Part shown: positions 1 through 6,750 of the stretch, one piece after another
Layout: the number at the start of each line of letters is the position of its first letter
How positions within the stretch are numbered: the first letter of the stretch is position 1
NCBI GenBank assembly: GCA_030377945.1
Contig: JAUCGD010000064.1
Location: forward strand, 1-15,888
Source of the DNA: Desulfobacterales bacterium HSG17
GTDB lineage: Bacteria > Desulfobacterota > Desulfobacteria > Desulfobacterales > Desulfococcaceae
Length of the DNA stretch: 15,888 nucleotides
Direction: 5' to 3'
The notes under the pieces: model-generated
What the model saw: only the letters and a program-made list of their open reading frames with translations
Told to the model about the DNA's origin: nothing
Database searches by the model: none
Position numbers and translations under genes: made by a program

Positions 1-422
1 ACTTGAACCACGGATAAAAACAATCCGAGCTGACGAACGGCATTAATAAAATTCTCATAATCAATAGGTTTGGTAATATAGTTGCTGCATCCCAATTCAT
101 GACAATTTACAACCTCCCGGGGATCATCGGTGGTTGTAATCATGATCACCGGCAGTGTTCTTAAAGTCGGATCAGCCTTAATCTGCTCCAACACCTGGAC
201 TCCATCAACTTTGGGCATTCGAATATCGAGCAGAAGGATATACGCCTTTCCGGATTCACGTTTCGGGCCTTTGCCTTTTTGGAACAGAAAATCCAAAATT
301 TCCTGTCCATTTTTAAACAACTGGACTTTGTTGATAATCCCCGCACGGGTTAAATTTTTTTTGATCAACTTGGCATGGCCTTCATCGTCTTCAGCAACAA
401 GAATGATTACATCTGAGTGCAT
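1..422 (-). CDS. Single-domain response regulator (Rcp1/CheY-like), cut by the left window edge
   Basis: Read on the minus strand from the ATG at 420-422, the frame is open for 140 codons to the window edge. It shows the receiver fold: the acidic pocket AEDDEGH (D12, D13), the phosphoacceptor in LLLDIRMPKVDG (D66), the switch Thr in VIMITTTDD (T96/T97) and the conserved Lys in YITKPI (K118). The spacing from D66 to K118 and the long loop after the second helix resemble the Rcp1 group of stand-alone receivers (family knowledge). A ribosome site (GAAAGGAAAA) lies just before the ATG and inside the end of the kinase gene, whose stop is 14 bp upstream, so the two are probably one operon and a cognate pair. 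No output domain is visible; a short C-terminal remainder lies outside the window. Confidence 0.93.
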   Translation of the reverse strand, partial: MHSDVIILVAEDDEGHAKLIKKNLTRAGIINKVQLFKNGQEILDFLFQKGKGPKRESGKAYILLLDIRMPKVDGVQVLEQIKADPTLRTLPVIMITTTDDPREVVNCHELGCSNYITKPIDYENFINAVRQLGLFLSVVQ

Positions 423-436
423 GATTAATTTTCCTT

Positions 437-1699
437 TCAATTTTTTGATCCGCCCCGGGGTAATGACACATAAAAATAACTGCCTGCCCCTAATTCTGAT
501 TCTACCCGGATTGATCCACCCAGTCTAAACAGTATTCTTTTAACAATGGTTAGGCCTAATCCTTCTCCCTCATTTTTATCAGGATCAAGCTGATGGAAAA
601 TATCAAATATTTTGCATAGATGGTTTTCATCAATGCCGATTCCATTATCTTCCATGCAATATATGGCCTGATTGTCAACAATTTCACCGGTGATTTTGAC
701 GATTCCTTGCTTACCAGAATTCAGACACTTGAGAGCATTATCAAAAAGATTCGTAAAAATTTGATCTGCTTGGACAGCGTCACTCCAACACGTTGGTAGA
801 TCCTCAATAATCAATTGAATATTGGATGTTTTAATTTGAAATTTCGTTGACTCAAACACCTTTGAGATCAATTCGTTCATATTCAAATTTGCAAAATTTA
901 ATGATGCTCGGCCTGACCTTGACAAGTTAAGCAATCCAGACAATAGCATGTCCATTTTTGAAGTACTGGTGCGGATAAACTTTAAAGACTCGGGGATATC
1001 ATCGTCAAGGATTGGTGTCAGGTTATTCAGAACATTATCCAAAGAGTTCGCGGATAGAGTGTCTTGTAATTCCTTAATCGAATATTCAAGTTCCTTGCTG
1101 TATCCGTCAATATTGACCAAAGGAGAACGTAAGTCATGGGAGGCTACGTATACAATCTGTTCCAGTTCTTCATTTTTTTCACTAAGTTTTAAATTAAGCT
1201 GGGCAAGTTTTTTTTCAGTTTGTTTGAGAGCCGTGATGTCTACAAAATTTACGATTATTTTACTTAATTCGCTTTCGTTAAAGAATACTGGGATAGCATT
1301 AACAATTACCCAAGTTATATAATCTCGGTCAGGTCTAATTATTCCAATAATATAATCATTAAGGGGTTGTTTTGTTGAAAAGACTATATTTACAGGATAT
1401 TCTTTCAATTCAAGAATCGTTGAATCCTCGTGTACAAAATTCCAAAAAGGGTCAATAGCTGTTTTTCCTGACATTTGCTCATATGTTAAGCCGAGAATTT
1501 TCGTTGCTTCCGGATTACTAAATACAATGCTTGTATCATAGGCATGCACTACTACTCCGATAAGTAAATTATTTAATGTTGATCTATATTCTTCTTCGCT
1601 TGTCCGGATTACTTTCTCTGAGTGCTTTAGTTCTATCTTGGTCTCCTCTAGCTCCTTAACTCTTATCTCAAGTTCTTCATAGGTAGGTTTATCAACCAT
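437..1699 (-). CDS. Soluble PAS-domain sensor histidine kinase
   Basis: Cytoplasmic two-component kinase of 420 aa with no membrane segment. From the ATG at 1697-1699: an N-terminal coiled coil (KPTYEELE, then RVKELEE, residues 3-35), a PAS domain (about 36-155), a second coil, a HisKA dimerisation helix with the H-box ASHDLRSPL (H188), then HATPase_c with N-box NLFDNALK (N321), G1 box DNGIGI (about 351-356) and G2 box GEGLGL (about 378-383). A TTG four codons upstream is possible, but GGAG sits 7 nt before the ATG, which makes the ATG the better start. The phytochrome-kinase-like H-box and the adjoining single-domain receiver fit a small phosphorelay. The signal sensed by the PAS domain cannot be told. 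Confidence 0.94.
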   Translation of the reverse strand: MVDKPTYEELEIRVKELEETKIELKHSEKVIRTSEEEYRSTLNNLLIGVVVHAYDTSIVFSNPEATKILGLTYEQMSGKTAIDPFWNFVHEDSTILELKEYPVNIVFSTKQPLNDYIIGIIRPDRDYITWVIVNAIPVFFNESELSKIIVNFVDITALKQTEKKLAQLNLKLSEKNEELEQIVYVASHDLRSPLVNIDGYSKELEYSIKELQDTLSANSLDNVLNNLTPILDDDIPESLKFIRTSTSKMDMLLSGLLNLSRSGRASLNFANLNMNELISKVFESTKFQIKTSNIQLIIEDLPTCWSDAVQADQIFTNLFDNALKCLNSGKQGIVKITGEIVDNQAIYCMEDNGIGIDENHLCKIFDIFHQLDPDKNEGEGLGLTIVKRILFRLGGSIRVESELGAGSYFYVSLPRGGSKN

Positions 1700-1949
1700 A
1701 GGTAACTCCAAAATTATTTGTTTATTCGCAAATCACATGCCACGCCCTTAGCTCTCTTCTTCAAGCATAAAAGTCAGAAATTTTCCAGACTTGAATATTT
1801 TAATAGTCTGACCAATTATTCCTATCTCTTTAACCATTTTTTTATGAGATTCAGTGTAACATCCATTAGGGAAGCTGGCCAAATTTTGCTTTCGGTTTTT
1901 CCTCGATCAATCAACCCTCTAAGACATAGCATTCTCATATATATTTTAC

Positions 1950-2663
1950 TTATCGATATCGAGCATAAATACGGTCTATTTCTCCAGATTCAACCAAGTG
2001 TTTTAGAGCTTTATTAAGACGGTCAAGAACGCCTTTTTTGTTTGGATGAAGACGCAACATCACATCTAAGCTACTAATCTCATCTCCGATTTCTAAGTTT
2101 TTATAGGCAGGTGTTTTTTTCATCCAATACTGAGCTGTAACTTTATTGATAAAAACCTGATCGATACGACCCACCTCCAATTTTCTTAATAGATGGATTT
2201 CAGTAACGGAATCTTTACGGATAATTTCTCGATTGGCAAAGGCTTTGGTGAAAGTAGGATAGATATAACCACGGATAAGACCTACAGTTTTTCCTTTGAG
2301 ATCTGAAGATCTTTTGACTCGAACTTGCTTTCCTGGACGAAACAACACGACCTCGACAGACTTGGCGTAAGGAATTGTGTAGATACCCGGTACTTTCGAG
2401 CTCTGCCGCCAAGCAGGATTTATTCCCGGCTCAATGTCTAATTTATTTTCCTCAAACCATACCAAAGCTCGGGCAGTAGGTACATATTCAAACACAAATT
2501 TGTCCTTTGTGATTCTGCTGACTGCCGAGAACACCTCTCCATGAATTCCAGGTCGTGGATCATTTTTAGTAAAATAGTATGGGGGAAAACTTGGTTCGTA
2601 CGAAATCACACGCAATGTATCAGCTTGGACAAAGCACACTAATATCAACCCAGTCCCAATCAA
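1950..2663 (-). CDS. Periplasmic solute-binding protein-like (SBP family 3), uncertain start
   Basis: About 237 aa resembling bacterial extracellular solute-binding family 3 proteins. The mature part opens DTLRVISYEPSFPPYYF, the binding-lobe start typical of the family, and has RALVWFEENKLDIEPGINP, the hinge-like DLKGKTVGLIRGY and a C-terminal helix LNKALKHLVESGEIDRIYARY. No permease or ATPase lies nearby, so it may be an orphan binding or sensory protein rather than part of a transporter. The TTG at 2661-2663 gives only a 14-residue leader with no positive charge. The same frame is open upstream through RIIRVYAIKIIGYLIGTG, which would make a normal signal peptide cleaved near VQA/DTL, but no ATG, GTG or TTG was found there. 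The start is therefore unsettled; family assignment is fairly sure, ligand unknown. Confidence 0.8.
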   Translation of the reverse strand: MIGTGLILVCFVQADTLRVISYEPSFPPYYFTKNDPRPGIHGEVFSAVSRITKDKFVFEYVPTARALVWFEENKLDIEPGINPAWRQSSKVPGIYTIPYAKSVEVVLFRPGKQVRVKRSSDLKGKTVGLIRGYIYPTFTKAFANREIIRKDSVTEIHLLRKLEVGRIDQVFINKVTAQYWMKKTPAYKNLEIGDEISSLDVMLRLHPNKKGVLDRLNKALKHLVESGEIDRIYARYR

Positions 2664-2765
2664 ATATCCAATGATTTTTATCGCGTATACTCTAATGATT
2701 CTAACCTTCTCCCCCAGTAATAGTCAGTGTACCATTCTGCCAGATTTCATACTATCAAGAATTTT

Positions 2766-2834
2766 AAATCTGGGGCAACATCCATCTTTCAGCCTGGCCA
2801 TCTTTCGACTTGAAATAAGCACCATAGATAGCAG
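2766..2834 (-). repeat. Dispersed repeat, copy 1
   Basis: The first 52 bases (2766-2817) match 12213-12264 at 46 of 52 positions in the same orientation, and GATAGCAG recurs 8-15 bases further on in both. Read on the minus strand both copies encode a short tail ending ERWMLP-x-I-stop. Five of the six sense-codon differences change the amino acid, so conservation as protein is not supported. Both copies lie upstream of minus-strand genes. Confidence 0.7.
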
Positions 2835-2893
2835 TACCCTGCCGGCACCCAAAAGTGCAACATTCATTTGGCATTGCGAAATTTTCTATTCCA

Positions 2894-2953
2894 GCGAACG
2901 CTGCTAATCAGCTCCGCGGTTTTTTTGTGTCTGCTGGATTAACCTTGTTAGGC
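2894..2953 (-). other. attC-like integron cassette recombination site (degenerate)
   Basis: On the minus strand this 60-base stretch starts 14 bases after the stop of the DUF4440-like gene and has the order of an attC: R'' GCCTAAC (2947-2953), 6-nt spacer, L'' AATCCAGC (2933-2940), a 20-nt loop, L' GCTGATT (2906-2912), 6-nt spacer, R' GTTCGC (2894-2899). L'' and L' pair with one unpaired base, as in real attC sites, and the two spacers are equal in length. R' is imperfect against the usual GTTRRRY. No integron integrase gene or second cassette is seen here, so this is either a lone cassette relic or a chance hairpin. Confidence 0.45.
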
Positions 2954-2967
2954 CCGAAACAATAAGA

Positions 2968-3240
2968 TTATTTTTGTTCTAAATTTTCTATAGTCGATCT
3001 TTTGCGGCCATGATGACGTGTATGCCCTCCTAAAGGGACACTTGGCCTTGCGGCGACAATCTGCCATTTTTTATTCGATCGAAGCAGTACTTGTGTGTAA
3101 ATTCCACTTGCTGGATACCCTTTAGGAAGTCCCTCAGCAGTAATTTTCCAACTACCATCCACAACCGCTATATTTTCATCAAGCCTTCGGATTTGATCAA
3201 TGGATAGCTTAAATTTACTGCCTTTATAATTTTTGGAAAG
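2968..3240 (-). pseudogene. C-terminal fragment of a SnoaL-like/DUF4440-type protein
   Basis: The minus-strand frame ending TAA at 2968-2970 reads SKNYKGSKFKLSIDQIRRL, then ENIAVVDGSWKI, then IYTQVLLRSNKKWQIVAARP. This is the second half of a cystatin-like alpha+beta fold of the SnoaL/DUF4440 (SgcJ/EcaC) type; the ending VLLR...KWQIVAARPS is characteristic. The N-terminal half is gone: the open frame continues only into the IS3 terminal repeat, where a GTG at 3262-3264 could act as a fortuitous start. The other half is not on the far side of the IS, so DNA was lost there. Small proteins of this fold are common as integron cassettes, which fits the attC-like site just behind the stop. Probably non-functional. 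Confidence 0.65.
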
Positions 3241-3277
3241 TGATCCTTCCCCGCTATTGTACACTTGAGGTTAAGCC
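3241..3277 (+). repeat. Left terminal inverted repeat of the IS3-group element
   Basis: Starts TGATCCTTCCC and ends GGTTAAGCC; pairs with 3807-3843. The first 11 bases and the last 9 are identical between ends, and the middle is diverged. Confidence 0.8.
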
Positions 3278-3293
3278 TCTATAATGAAAACTT

Positions 3294-3614
3294 ATGGAGG
3301 GAAAAATGAACATTGATCAAAGAAGAAAATACGATCGAGATTTTAAAAAGAATGCTGTCTTATTGTGCATTGAACCCGGAAGATCCGTTTCTGAAGTTGC
3401 TGAGAATTTGGGCATTGGTAAAGACCTGTTATATAGATGGCGTCGTGAGTACCATAATTCAAATGGAAGGCCCGCATTCCCTGGAAATGGGATTGAGGCG
3501 TTAACTGATGAACAAAAAAGAATACGTGCACTTGAGAAAAAGCTTCGAGACACTGAAATGGAGCGAGATACCTTAAAAAAAGCCATGGCCATCTTCAGCA
3601 GGGCACCGAAATGA
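3294..3614 (+). CDS. IS3-family transposase subunit OrfA
   Basis: 106-aa DNA-binding regulator of IS3-family transposition. It has a helix-turn-helix (SVSEVAENLGIGKDLLYRW, about residues 27-45) and a leucine-zipper-like helix (RIRALEKKLRDTEMERDTL). An A7 run at 3575-3581, read as TTA AAA AAA GCC, is the usual place for the programmed -1 frameshift that makes the OrfAB fusion transposase. The -1 frame is open from there into orfB, whose own ATG overlaps the OrfA stop (AAATGA). Because orfB is truncated, only OrfA and a useless fusion can be made, so the copy is not autonomous. OrfA alone may act as an inhibitor of related elements (family knowledge). Confidence 0.9.
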   Translation: MEGKMNIDQRRKYDRDFKKNAVLLCIEPGRSVSEVAENLGIGKDLLYRWRREYHNSNGRPAFPGNGIEALTDEQKRIRALEKKLRDTEMERDTLKKAMAIFSRAPK

Positions 3615-3832
3615 AATACCAGTTTATCACATGTAACCGCTCAAGGTTTACGGTGAAGAAGATGTGCCAGGTGTTCAAAATATCTGTTAGCGGTTACCAA
3701 CATTGGAAAAATCGAGTACCCAGTGCTCGATCTCTTAAAAAAAAGCGGTTAAAGAAAAGAATACACGAGCTCTATAGAGAGCATAATGGTATAACCTTAA
3801 AAAAGTGGCTTAACCCTGGTTACAGTTTTTGA
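3611..3832 (+). pseudogene. Truncated IS3-family OrfB (transposase) remnant
   Basis: The first 61 residues are a normal OrfB N-terminus (MKYQFITCNRSRFTVKKMCQ, then SVSGYQHWKNR, ending KKRIHELYREHNG). After that, where family members continue into the DDE catalytic core, the frame runs into right-end sequence (ITLKKWLNPGYSF) and stops within the terminal repeat. All catalytic residues are missing. The deletion point is near 3789-3790. Confidence 0.88.
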
Positions 3833-3843
3833 GGGAAGGATCA
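3807..3843 (-). repeat. Right terminal inverted repeat of the IS3-group element
   Basis: Reverse complement begins TGATCCTTCCC and ends GGTTAAGCC, matching 3241-3277. It supplies the stop codon of both the orfB remnant (plus strand) and the IS200 fragment (TGA at 3841-3843 on the minus strand). Confidence 0.8.
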
Positions 3844-4134
3844 CTTCAAAGATTTGAATTTATTGTAAACTCTTATTGCCGTCCTACCCTTCAATGTTCC
3901 AACATAATCGGATATTGATACTTTAGGAGGAACCATTGTAAGCAGATGAACATGATCAATCTGAACATTCAATTCTATAATTTCACACCCTTTTTGCTCT
4001 GAAAATGCTCGAATACAATTTTCTACTTCTTTGCCAACCTCTCCATTCAATATTTTGAACCGGTATTTGGGAACCCATACAATATGGTACTGACAATGCC
4101 ATATTGTTTGTGATAACTTTCGGAATCGACTCAT
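3841..4134 (-). pseudogene. tnpA: IS200/IS605-family transposase TnpA, 3'-truncated
   Basis: HUH-type single-strand transposase (Y1 class). The N-terminal 97 residues are clear: SQTIWHCQYHIVWVPKYRF, the HUH pair in QIDHVHLL (H61, H63), and VSISDYVGTLKGRTA. Family members are about 150 aa and carry the catalytic Tyr in a C-terminal helix; that part is absent, so the copy is dead. Coding stops at KFKSLK exactly where the IS3 right end begins, and the TGA is IS3 sequence. A good ribosome site (AAGGAGT) lies just before the ATG. The upstream hairpins at 4153-4170 and 4222-4240 belong to the same element, whose outer end is about 4250. Confidence 0.9.
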
Positions 4135-4152
4135 TTGTTACTCCTTGGTCAT

Positions 4153-4170
4153 AAGTTGTGGGGACAACTT
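4153..4170 (-). promoter_or_regulatory. Hairpin in the IS200 tnpA leader
   Basis: AAGTTGT / GGGG / ACAACTT, a perfect 7-bp stem about 20 bases before tnpA. IS200-type leaders often fold to limit tnpA transcription or translation (family knowledge); the role here is inferred. Confidence 0.5.
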
Positions 4171-4221
4171 GATCATTGAGTAACATTGAGTCGTACAGAT
4201 GGCAAAGCCACGGCACTCTGA

Positions 4222-4240
4222 CCTGGCCCAGAGGGCCAGG
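4222..4240. repeat. Subterminal hairpin at the IS200 left end
   Basis: CCTGGCCC / AGA / GGGCCAGG, a perfect 8-bp palindrome near the presumed element end upstream of tnpA. Such an imperfect or perfect palindrome is what TnpA recognises as single-stranded DNA in IS200/IS605 elements, which lack inverted terminal repeats. Confidence 0.65.
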
Positions 4241-4261
4241 ATTTCTATGATAGATTAAATT

Positions 4262-4603
4262 ATGATCAACCGCTCAGCTGTCATACTAAAGTACAAGGCA
4301 CCATTTATTAAGTGGGTGAATGATGCCGACCCTTCTAAAGATGATCCTGGAATAACCATAGAATATGTAAATAGTGACAGCACCGTTTACCTTATTCGTG
4401 AAGAAGATGCTGAAAAGCTGGAAGAATGGATATCTCTAAATTTCAAATAGCTATTTGAGAGTGAACTTGAAGACTGGTACACCGATGAATCTCTATGGCC
4501 CAAAAAGCGAACTATAAAGCTTTTTAATGAATGGGTCGAAGTGCAGTGTCACAGTATACTTATTGATACGGTAGGCGGTAAAATTGTGGACGATGAAATG
4601 TAA
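4262..4603 (+). pseudogene. Small conserved-looking hypothetical gene split by an in-frame TAG
   Basis: From the ATG at 4262 the frame reads 62 residues (MINRSAVILKYKAPFIKWVN ... EEDAEKLEEWISLNFK), meets TAG at 4448-4450, then continues without another stop for 50 residues (LFESELEDWYTDE, LWPKKRTIKLFNEWVEV, ILIDTVGGKIVDDEM) to TAA at 4601-4603. The joined product of about 113 aa is acidic, Trp-rich and soluble, and both halves have the same character, so this is one gene. I recognise the type as a widespread uncharacterised small protein but can name no function. There is no good ribosome site: the IS200 end lies within about 10 bases of the start and may have removed it. Either a nonsense-mutated pseudogene or a TAG-decoded gene. 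Confidence 0.7.
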
Positions 4604-4626
4604 CATATCGCAGGAATGCGGCGTGC

Positions 4627-5237
4627 ATGAAACAGGAATGTTTAAATGTCATCTATTCGGATTGGAACATGCAGTTACCGCACCTAAAAGCGGCAATAAT
4701 TATTGCGTTCAATACCGGTATGCGTATGGGTGAGATCCGAGAACTAAAATGGAACTATATTGACCAGAAAGCAAAAATGATCAGGTTGCCAGCCAAAATT
4801 GTAAAGGAAGGCAAAGACAAGGACATTCCTATCAATCATCATGTGGTTTCAGCTATCAACACCCTCCCCCGTGCCATAAGTGGATATGTGGTGACATATA
4901 AGGGCCGCGAAGTAACCGCACCCACAGGATTTAAGAAATCTTTTAATCTGCCTGTGAAAAAGCGAAAGTACCATACGGACGAAAGACACGGAGCGGTATC
5001 ACCTTCCATGATATAAGGCGTAGTGTCAAAACCAATATGGTTACCGCCGGTGTCGATAAAATCTATCGTGATGCCATCCTTGGACACAGTTCACAGGGAA
5101 TGGATGTCCATTATGTCGTTCCCAATGACGAGACCCTGACATCTGCTATGGAAAAATATACAAGCTAGCTGGATCATCAGATTGAAAATGCAAATGTTGA
5201 CCAAAACGTTGACCAAACACAAAAAGCCACACCTTAG
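4627..5237 (+). pseudogene. Tyrosine recombinase/integrase remnant (N-truncated, frameshifted, in-frame TAG)
   Basis: Catalytic half of a phage-type integrase. Frame 1 gives AIIIAFNTGMRMGEIRELKW (catalytic Arg) and the beta-hairpin Lys region. Around 4948-4949 one base appears lost; from 4950 the next frame continues ACEKAKVPYGRKTRSGITFH, then HDIRRSVKTNM, LGHSSQGMDVHY and LTSAMEKYTS, so the HxxR, H and Tyr residues are all present. TAG at 5166-5168 falls where relatives usually have Trp, and the frame goes on LDHQIENANVDQNVDQTQKA to a second TAG at 5235-5237. The N-terminal arm and core-binding domains are missing. It is the same broad type as the recombinase beginning at 15753. It points toward the tRNA scar at 5345-5389, so it may be the relic of an older insertion at the same locus. 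Confidence 0.82.
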
Positions 5238-5293
5238 TCTACTCGCAAATCCTTGTGGCAATACCATCTACACCAACATAACCGCCTAAACTA

Positions 5294-5336
5294 CTATAAA
5301 AAAAGGGCTCAGAGGGATAATACATTCCGAGCCCTT
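5294..5336 (-). terminator. Rho-independent terminator behind the tRNA-Arg fragment
   Basis: On the minus strand AAGGGCTC ... GAGCCCTT (5329-5336 with 5303-5310, 8-bp perfect stem) followed by a run of T. It lies 9 bases beyond the tRNA CCA and is probably the original tRNA terminator, displaced with the 3' part of the gene. Confidence 0.8.
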
Positions 5337-5344
5337 GAATTTAC

Positions 5345-5389
5345 TGGCGCGCCCGGCACGATTCGAACGTGCGACCTACGGATTCGTAG
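5345..5389 (-). other. 3' fragment of tRNA-Arg(ACG): attachment-site scar
   Basis: The minus strand reads from the anticodon loop CTACGAA (anticodon ACG) through the 3' anticodon stem (TCCGT), variable loop, T arm (GCACG TTCGAAT CGTGC), acceptor strand CGGGCGC, discriminator G and encoded CCA. The sequence beyond 5389 cannot form the 5' half of a tRNA, so this is not a working gene. Integrases of the type at 5470-6603 recombine at the anticodon loop of tRNA genes and leave just such a displaced 3' half at one end. The element must therefore lie at higher coordinates, with the restored full tRNA-Arg at its far end, outside this window. Confidence 0.88.
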
Positions 5390-5424
5390 ATTACTTTTTG
5401 CTATAAAAAATCAATAAAATCAAT

Positions 5425-5454
5425 CACTTAACATTTCCTAAGTGCTCTTTTTTT
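5425..5454 (+). terminator. Possible terminator-like hairpin beside the integrase end
   Basis: CACTTA / ACATTTCC / TAAGTG followed by a T7 run on the plus strand. No plus-strand gene upstream clearly needs it; on the minus strand the same stem follows the integrase but with a weak T tract. Confidence 0.35.
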
Positions 5455-5469
5455 GTACCATAATGCACC

Positions 5470-6603
5470 CTATTTGCACCCTAATTCTCCTTCTTGAATA
5501 GGTAAATCATCTAGCGCATCAACTGCAGCTTTGTTACCTTCTGGTGCTAAGTGTCCATAAATATCAACCGTCACCTTTATTGAATGATGACCAAGTTGAT
5601 CACGGATATATGCCAAGGATTCATTCGCTTGAATTAATAAGCTTGCATATGTGTGGCGGATATCATGAATGCGTACTTTTCTAAGCTTGGCCTTTTCTAA
5701 AGCCTTGTTAAATACCCTATTCCGCCAATTATTTTTATCAAGCATTTGTCCTTCACGATTGATGAACACATACTCAGGAAGACTCTTCCACCCGTTTTTT
5801 AAAGTGACAAGTTTCCTATCAGTCTTCAATTGTTTTAAGGTCATGGTCAATTGCTTAGACATATCCACCCGCCTGGATTTACCACTTTTAGGTGTATCAA
5901 CACCATCTTTTGTCAATGCCCGCTCAATTCTGATGAACCGCCCATTAAAATCAACATCCCCCCACTTTAAGGCCATAGCTTCTCCCAGGCGCATCCCTGT
6001 TCTGGCAAGCGTTAGCGCAAAAGGATAATGTTCAGGGTAATTGTCCTTGAAGGAGCTTAGTAGAAGGCTTAATTCATCACGATCCAGAGGGTTGATTTCA
6101 TCTTGTAACGGTTTTACACGATAAATTTTCCCTAACCTGTGCGCCGGGTTGGCAAGTAATGTTTCATCATCTTCAGCCATGTTAAAAACACCTGACATTA
6201 CTGATTTCATCTGCCCTACCCTGCTTGCCGATACGCCCGACTTATATTTTTTCATCAAAAATTCTTTGATCTTTGATTTTTTGATTTCATTAATCGGCAT
6301 ATCACCAAACACTGAAAGAATATGATTATCCAGTAGCCCCTTATAACCGTCTGCAGTGGATTGCTTGCATGTTGCAGGTACGTTAATCTGAATCCAAGTA
6401 TCCGAGTATTCTTTAAACGTTTTAGTTTTCTCTTCTAATAAGTTCATCATTCCAAGATTAAGTTTGGCTTCAATCTGCTTTGCTGCTTCCAGTGCTTTGG
6501 ATTTGTCACGCCCAATTTTCTTTGATTTCCGCTGTCCGTGATGATTAATGAAAAGCCAATAGACACCGGAACCTTTCGATTTTTCTCTAACCGTCACGCC
6601 CAT
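5470..6603 (-). CDS. int: Phage/island-type tyrosine integrase
   Basis: 377 aa, full length for tRNA-targeting integrases. Domains: N-terminal arm-binding region (GSGVYWLFINHHGQRKSKKI, residues 11-30), SAM-like core-binding domain (about 62-150; TFKEYSDTWIQINVP), catalytic domain (about 170-360). Active site complete: R205 (RTGMRLGEAM), hairpin Lys near 239-242 (TPKSGKSRRV), H313 and R316 (HDIRHTY), H339 (LGHHS), Y349 (DIYGHL). A strong ribosome site (AAGGAGGT) precedes the ATG at 6601-6603. It sits about 80 bp inside the tRNA-Arg scar, so it is very likely the enzyme that inserted the island there. The stop is TAG, and the frame then stays open for 13 codons (GALWYKKRALRKC) to TAA at 5428. 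Confidence 0.95.
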   Translation of the reverse strand: MGVTVREKSKGSGVYWLFINHHGQRKSKKIGRDKSKALEAAKQIEAKLNLGMMNLLEEKTKTFKEYSDTWIQINVPATCKQSTADGYKGLLDNHILSVFGDMPINEIKKSKIKEFLMKKYKSGVSASRVGQMKSVMSGVFNMAEDDETLLANPAHRLGKIYRVKPLQDEINPLDRDELSLLLSSFKDNYPEHYPFALTLARTGMRLGEAMALKWGDVDFNGRFIRIERALTKDGVDTPKSGKSRRVDMSKQLTMTLKQLKTDRKLVTLKNGWKSLPEYVFINREGQMLDKNNWRNRVFNKALEKAKLRKVRIHDIRHTYASLLIQANESLAYIRDQLGHHSIKVTVDIYGHLAPEGNKAAVDALDDLPIQEGELGCK

Positions 6604-6750
6604 GATTTACCTCCTTTTGTGAATGGTAAAAACGCTATGCGGATAAATGAAAACTCCCATTTGTTAGGCAAGAATAGACAATCATAATACATTGATGGGG
6701 ATTCTCACCCCATACACACTGAATAAAATATTTATCAATTCCCGCCATGG

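Larger units (their letters stand above)
3241..3843 (+). mobile_element. IS3-group insertion sequence, internally deleted (603 bp)
   Basis: Both ends read inward TGATCCTTCCC and continue to GGTTAAGCC after exactly the same distance (37-bp imperfect terminal repeats). The left end closely resembles the known end of IS3 itself (TGATCTTACCC...). A full element of the group is about 1.2-1.3 kb. Here orfA is whole but orfB stops after about 60 codons and runs straight into the right end, so roughly 650 bp of the catalytic gene is missing. The element could still be moved by a transposase supplied elsewhere. The 3 bases outside the ends (AAG left, CTT right) are not a direct repeat, so one side was probably rearranged after insertion. 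Confidence 0.85.

Noticed and set aside
130..528. Plus-strand open frame over the receiver gene
   Set aside because: Antisense shadow of the receiver and kinase genes, whose motifs are clear on the other strand.
1700..1711. TTG start for the PAS kinase
   Set aside because: GGAG is correctly spaced for the ATG at 1697-1699, and relatives begin with the short M-x-DKPTYEELE opening.
1712..1949. Minus-strand peptide ending IIGQTIKIFKSGKFLTFMLE in the gap after the binding protein
   Set aside because: Under 50 codons, no ribosome site, no recognisable family; the gap otherwise holds nothing I can support.
3262..3264. GTG start giving a 98-aa DUF4440 protein
   Set aside because: The GTG lies in the IS3 terminal repeat; the first codons are IS sequence, so this is a fortuitous start on a truncated gene.
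6658..6713. GTTAGGC and a hairpin between the two integrases considered as a second attC site
   Set aside because: No matching GCCTAAC partner or inner arms at proper spacing; the ATGGGG/CCCCAT hairpin has no T run either.
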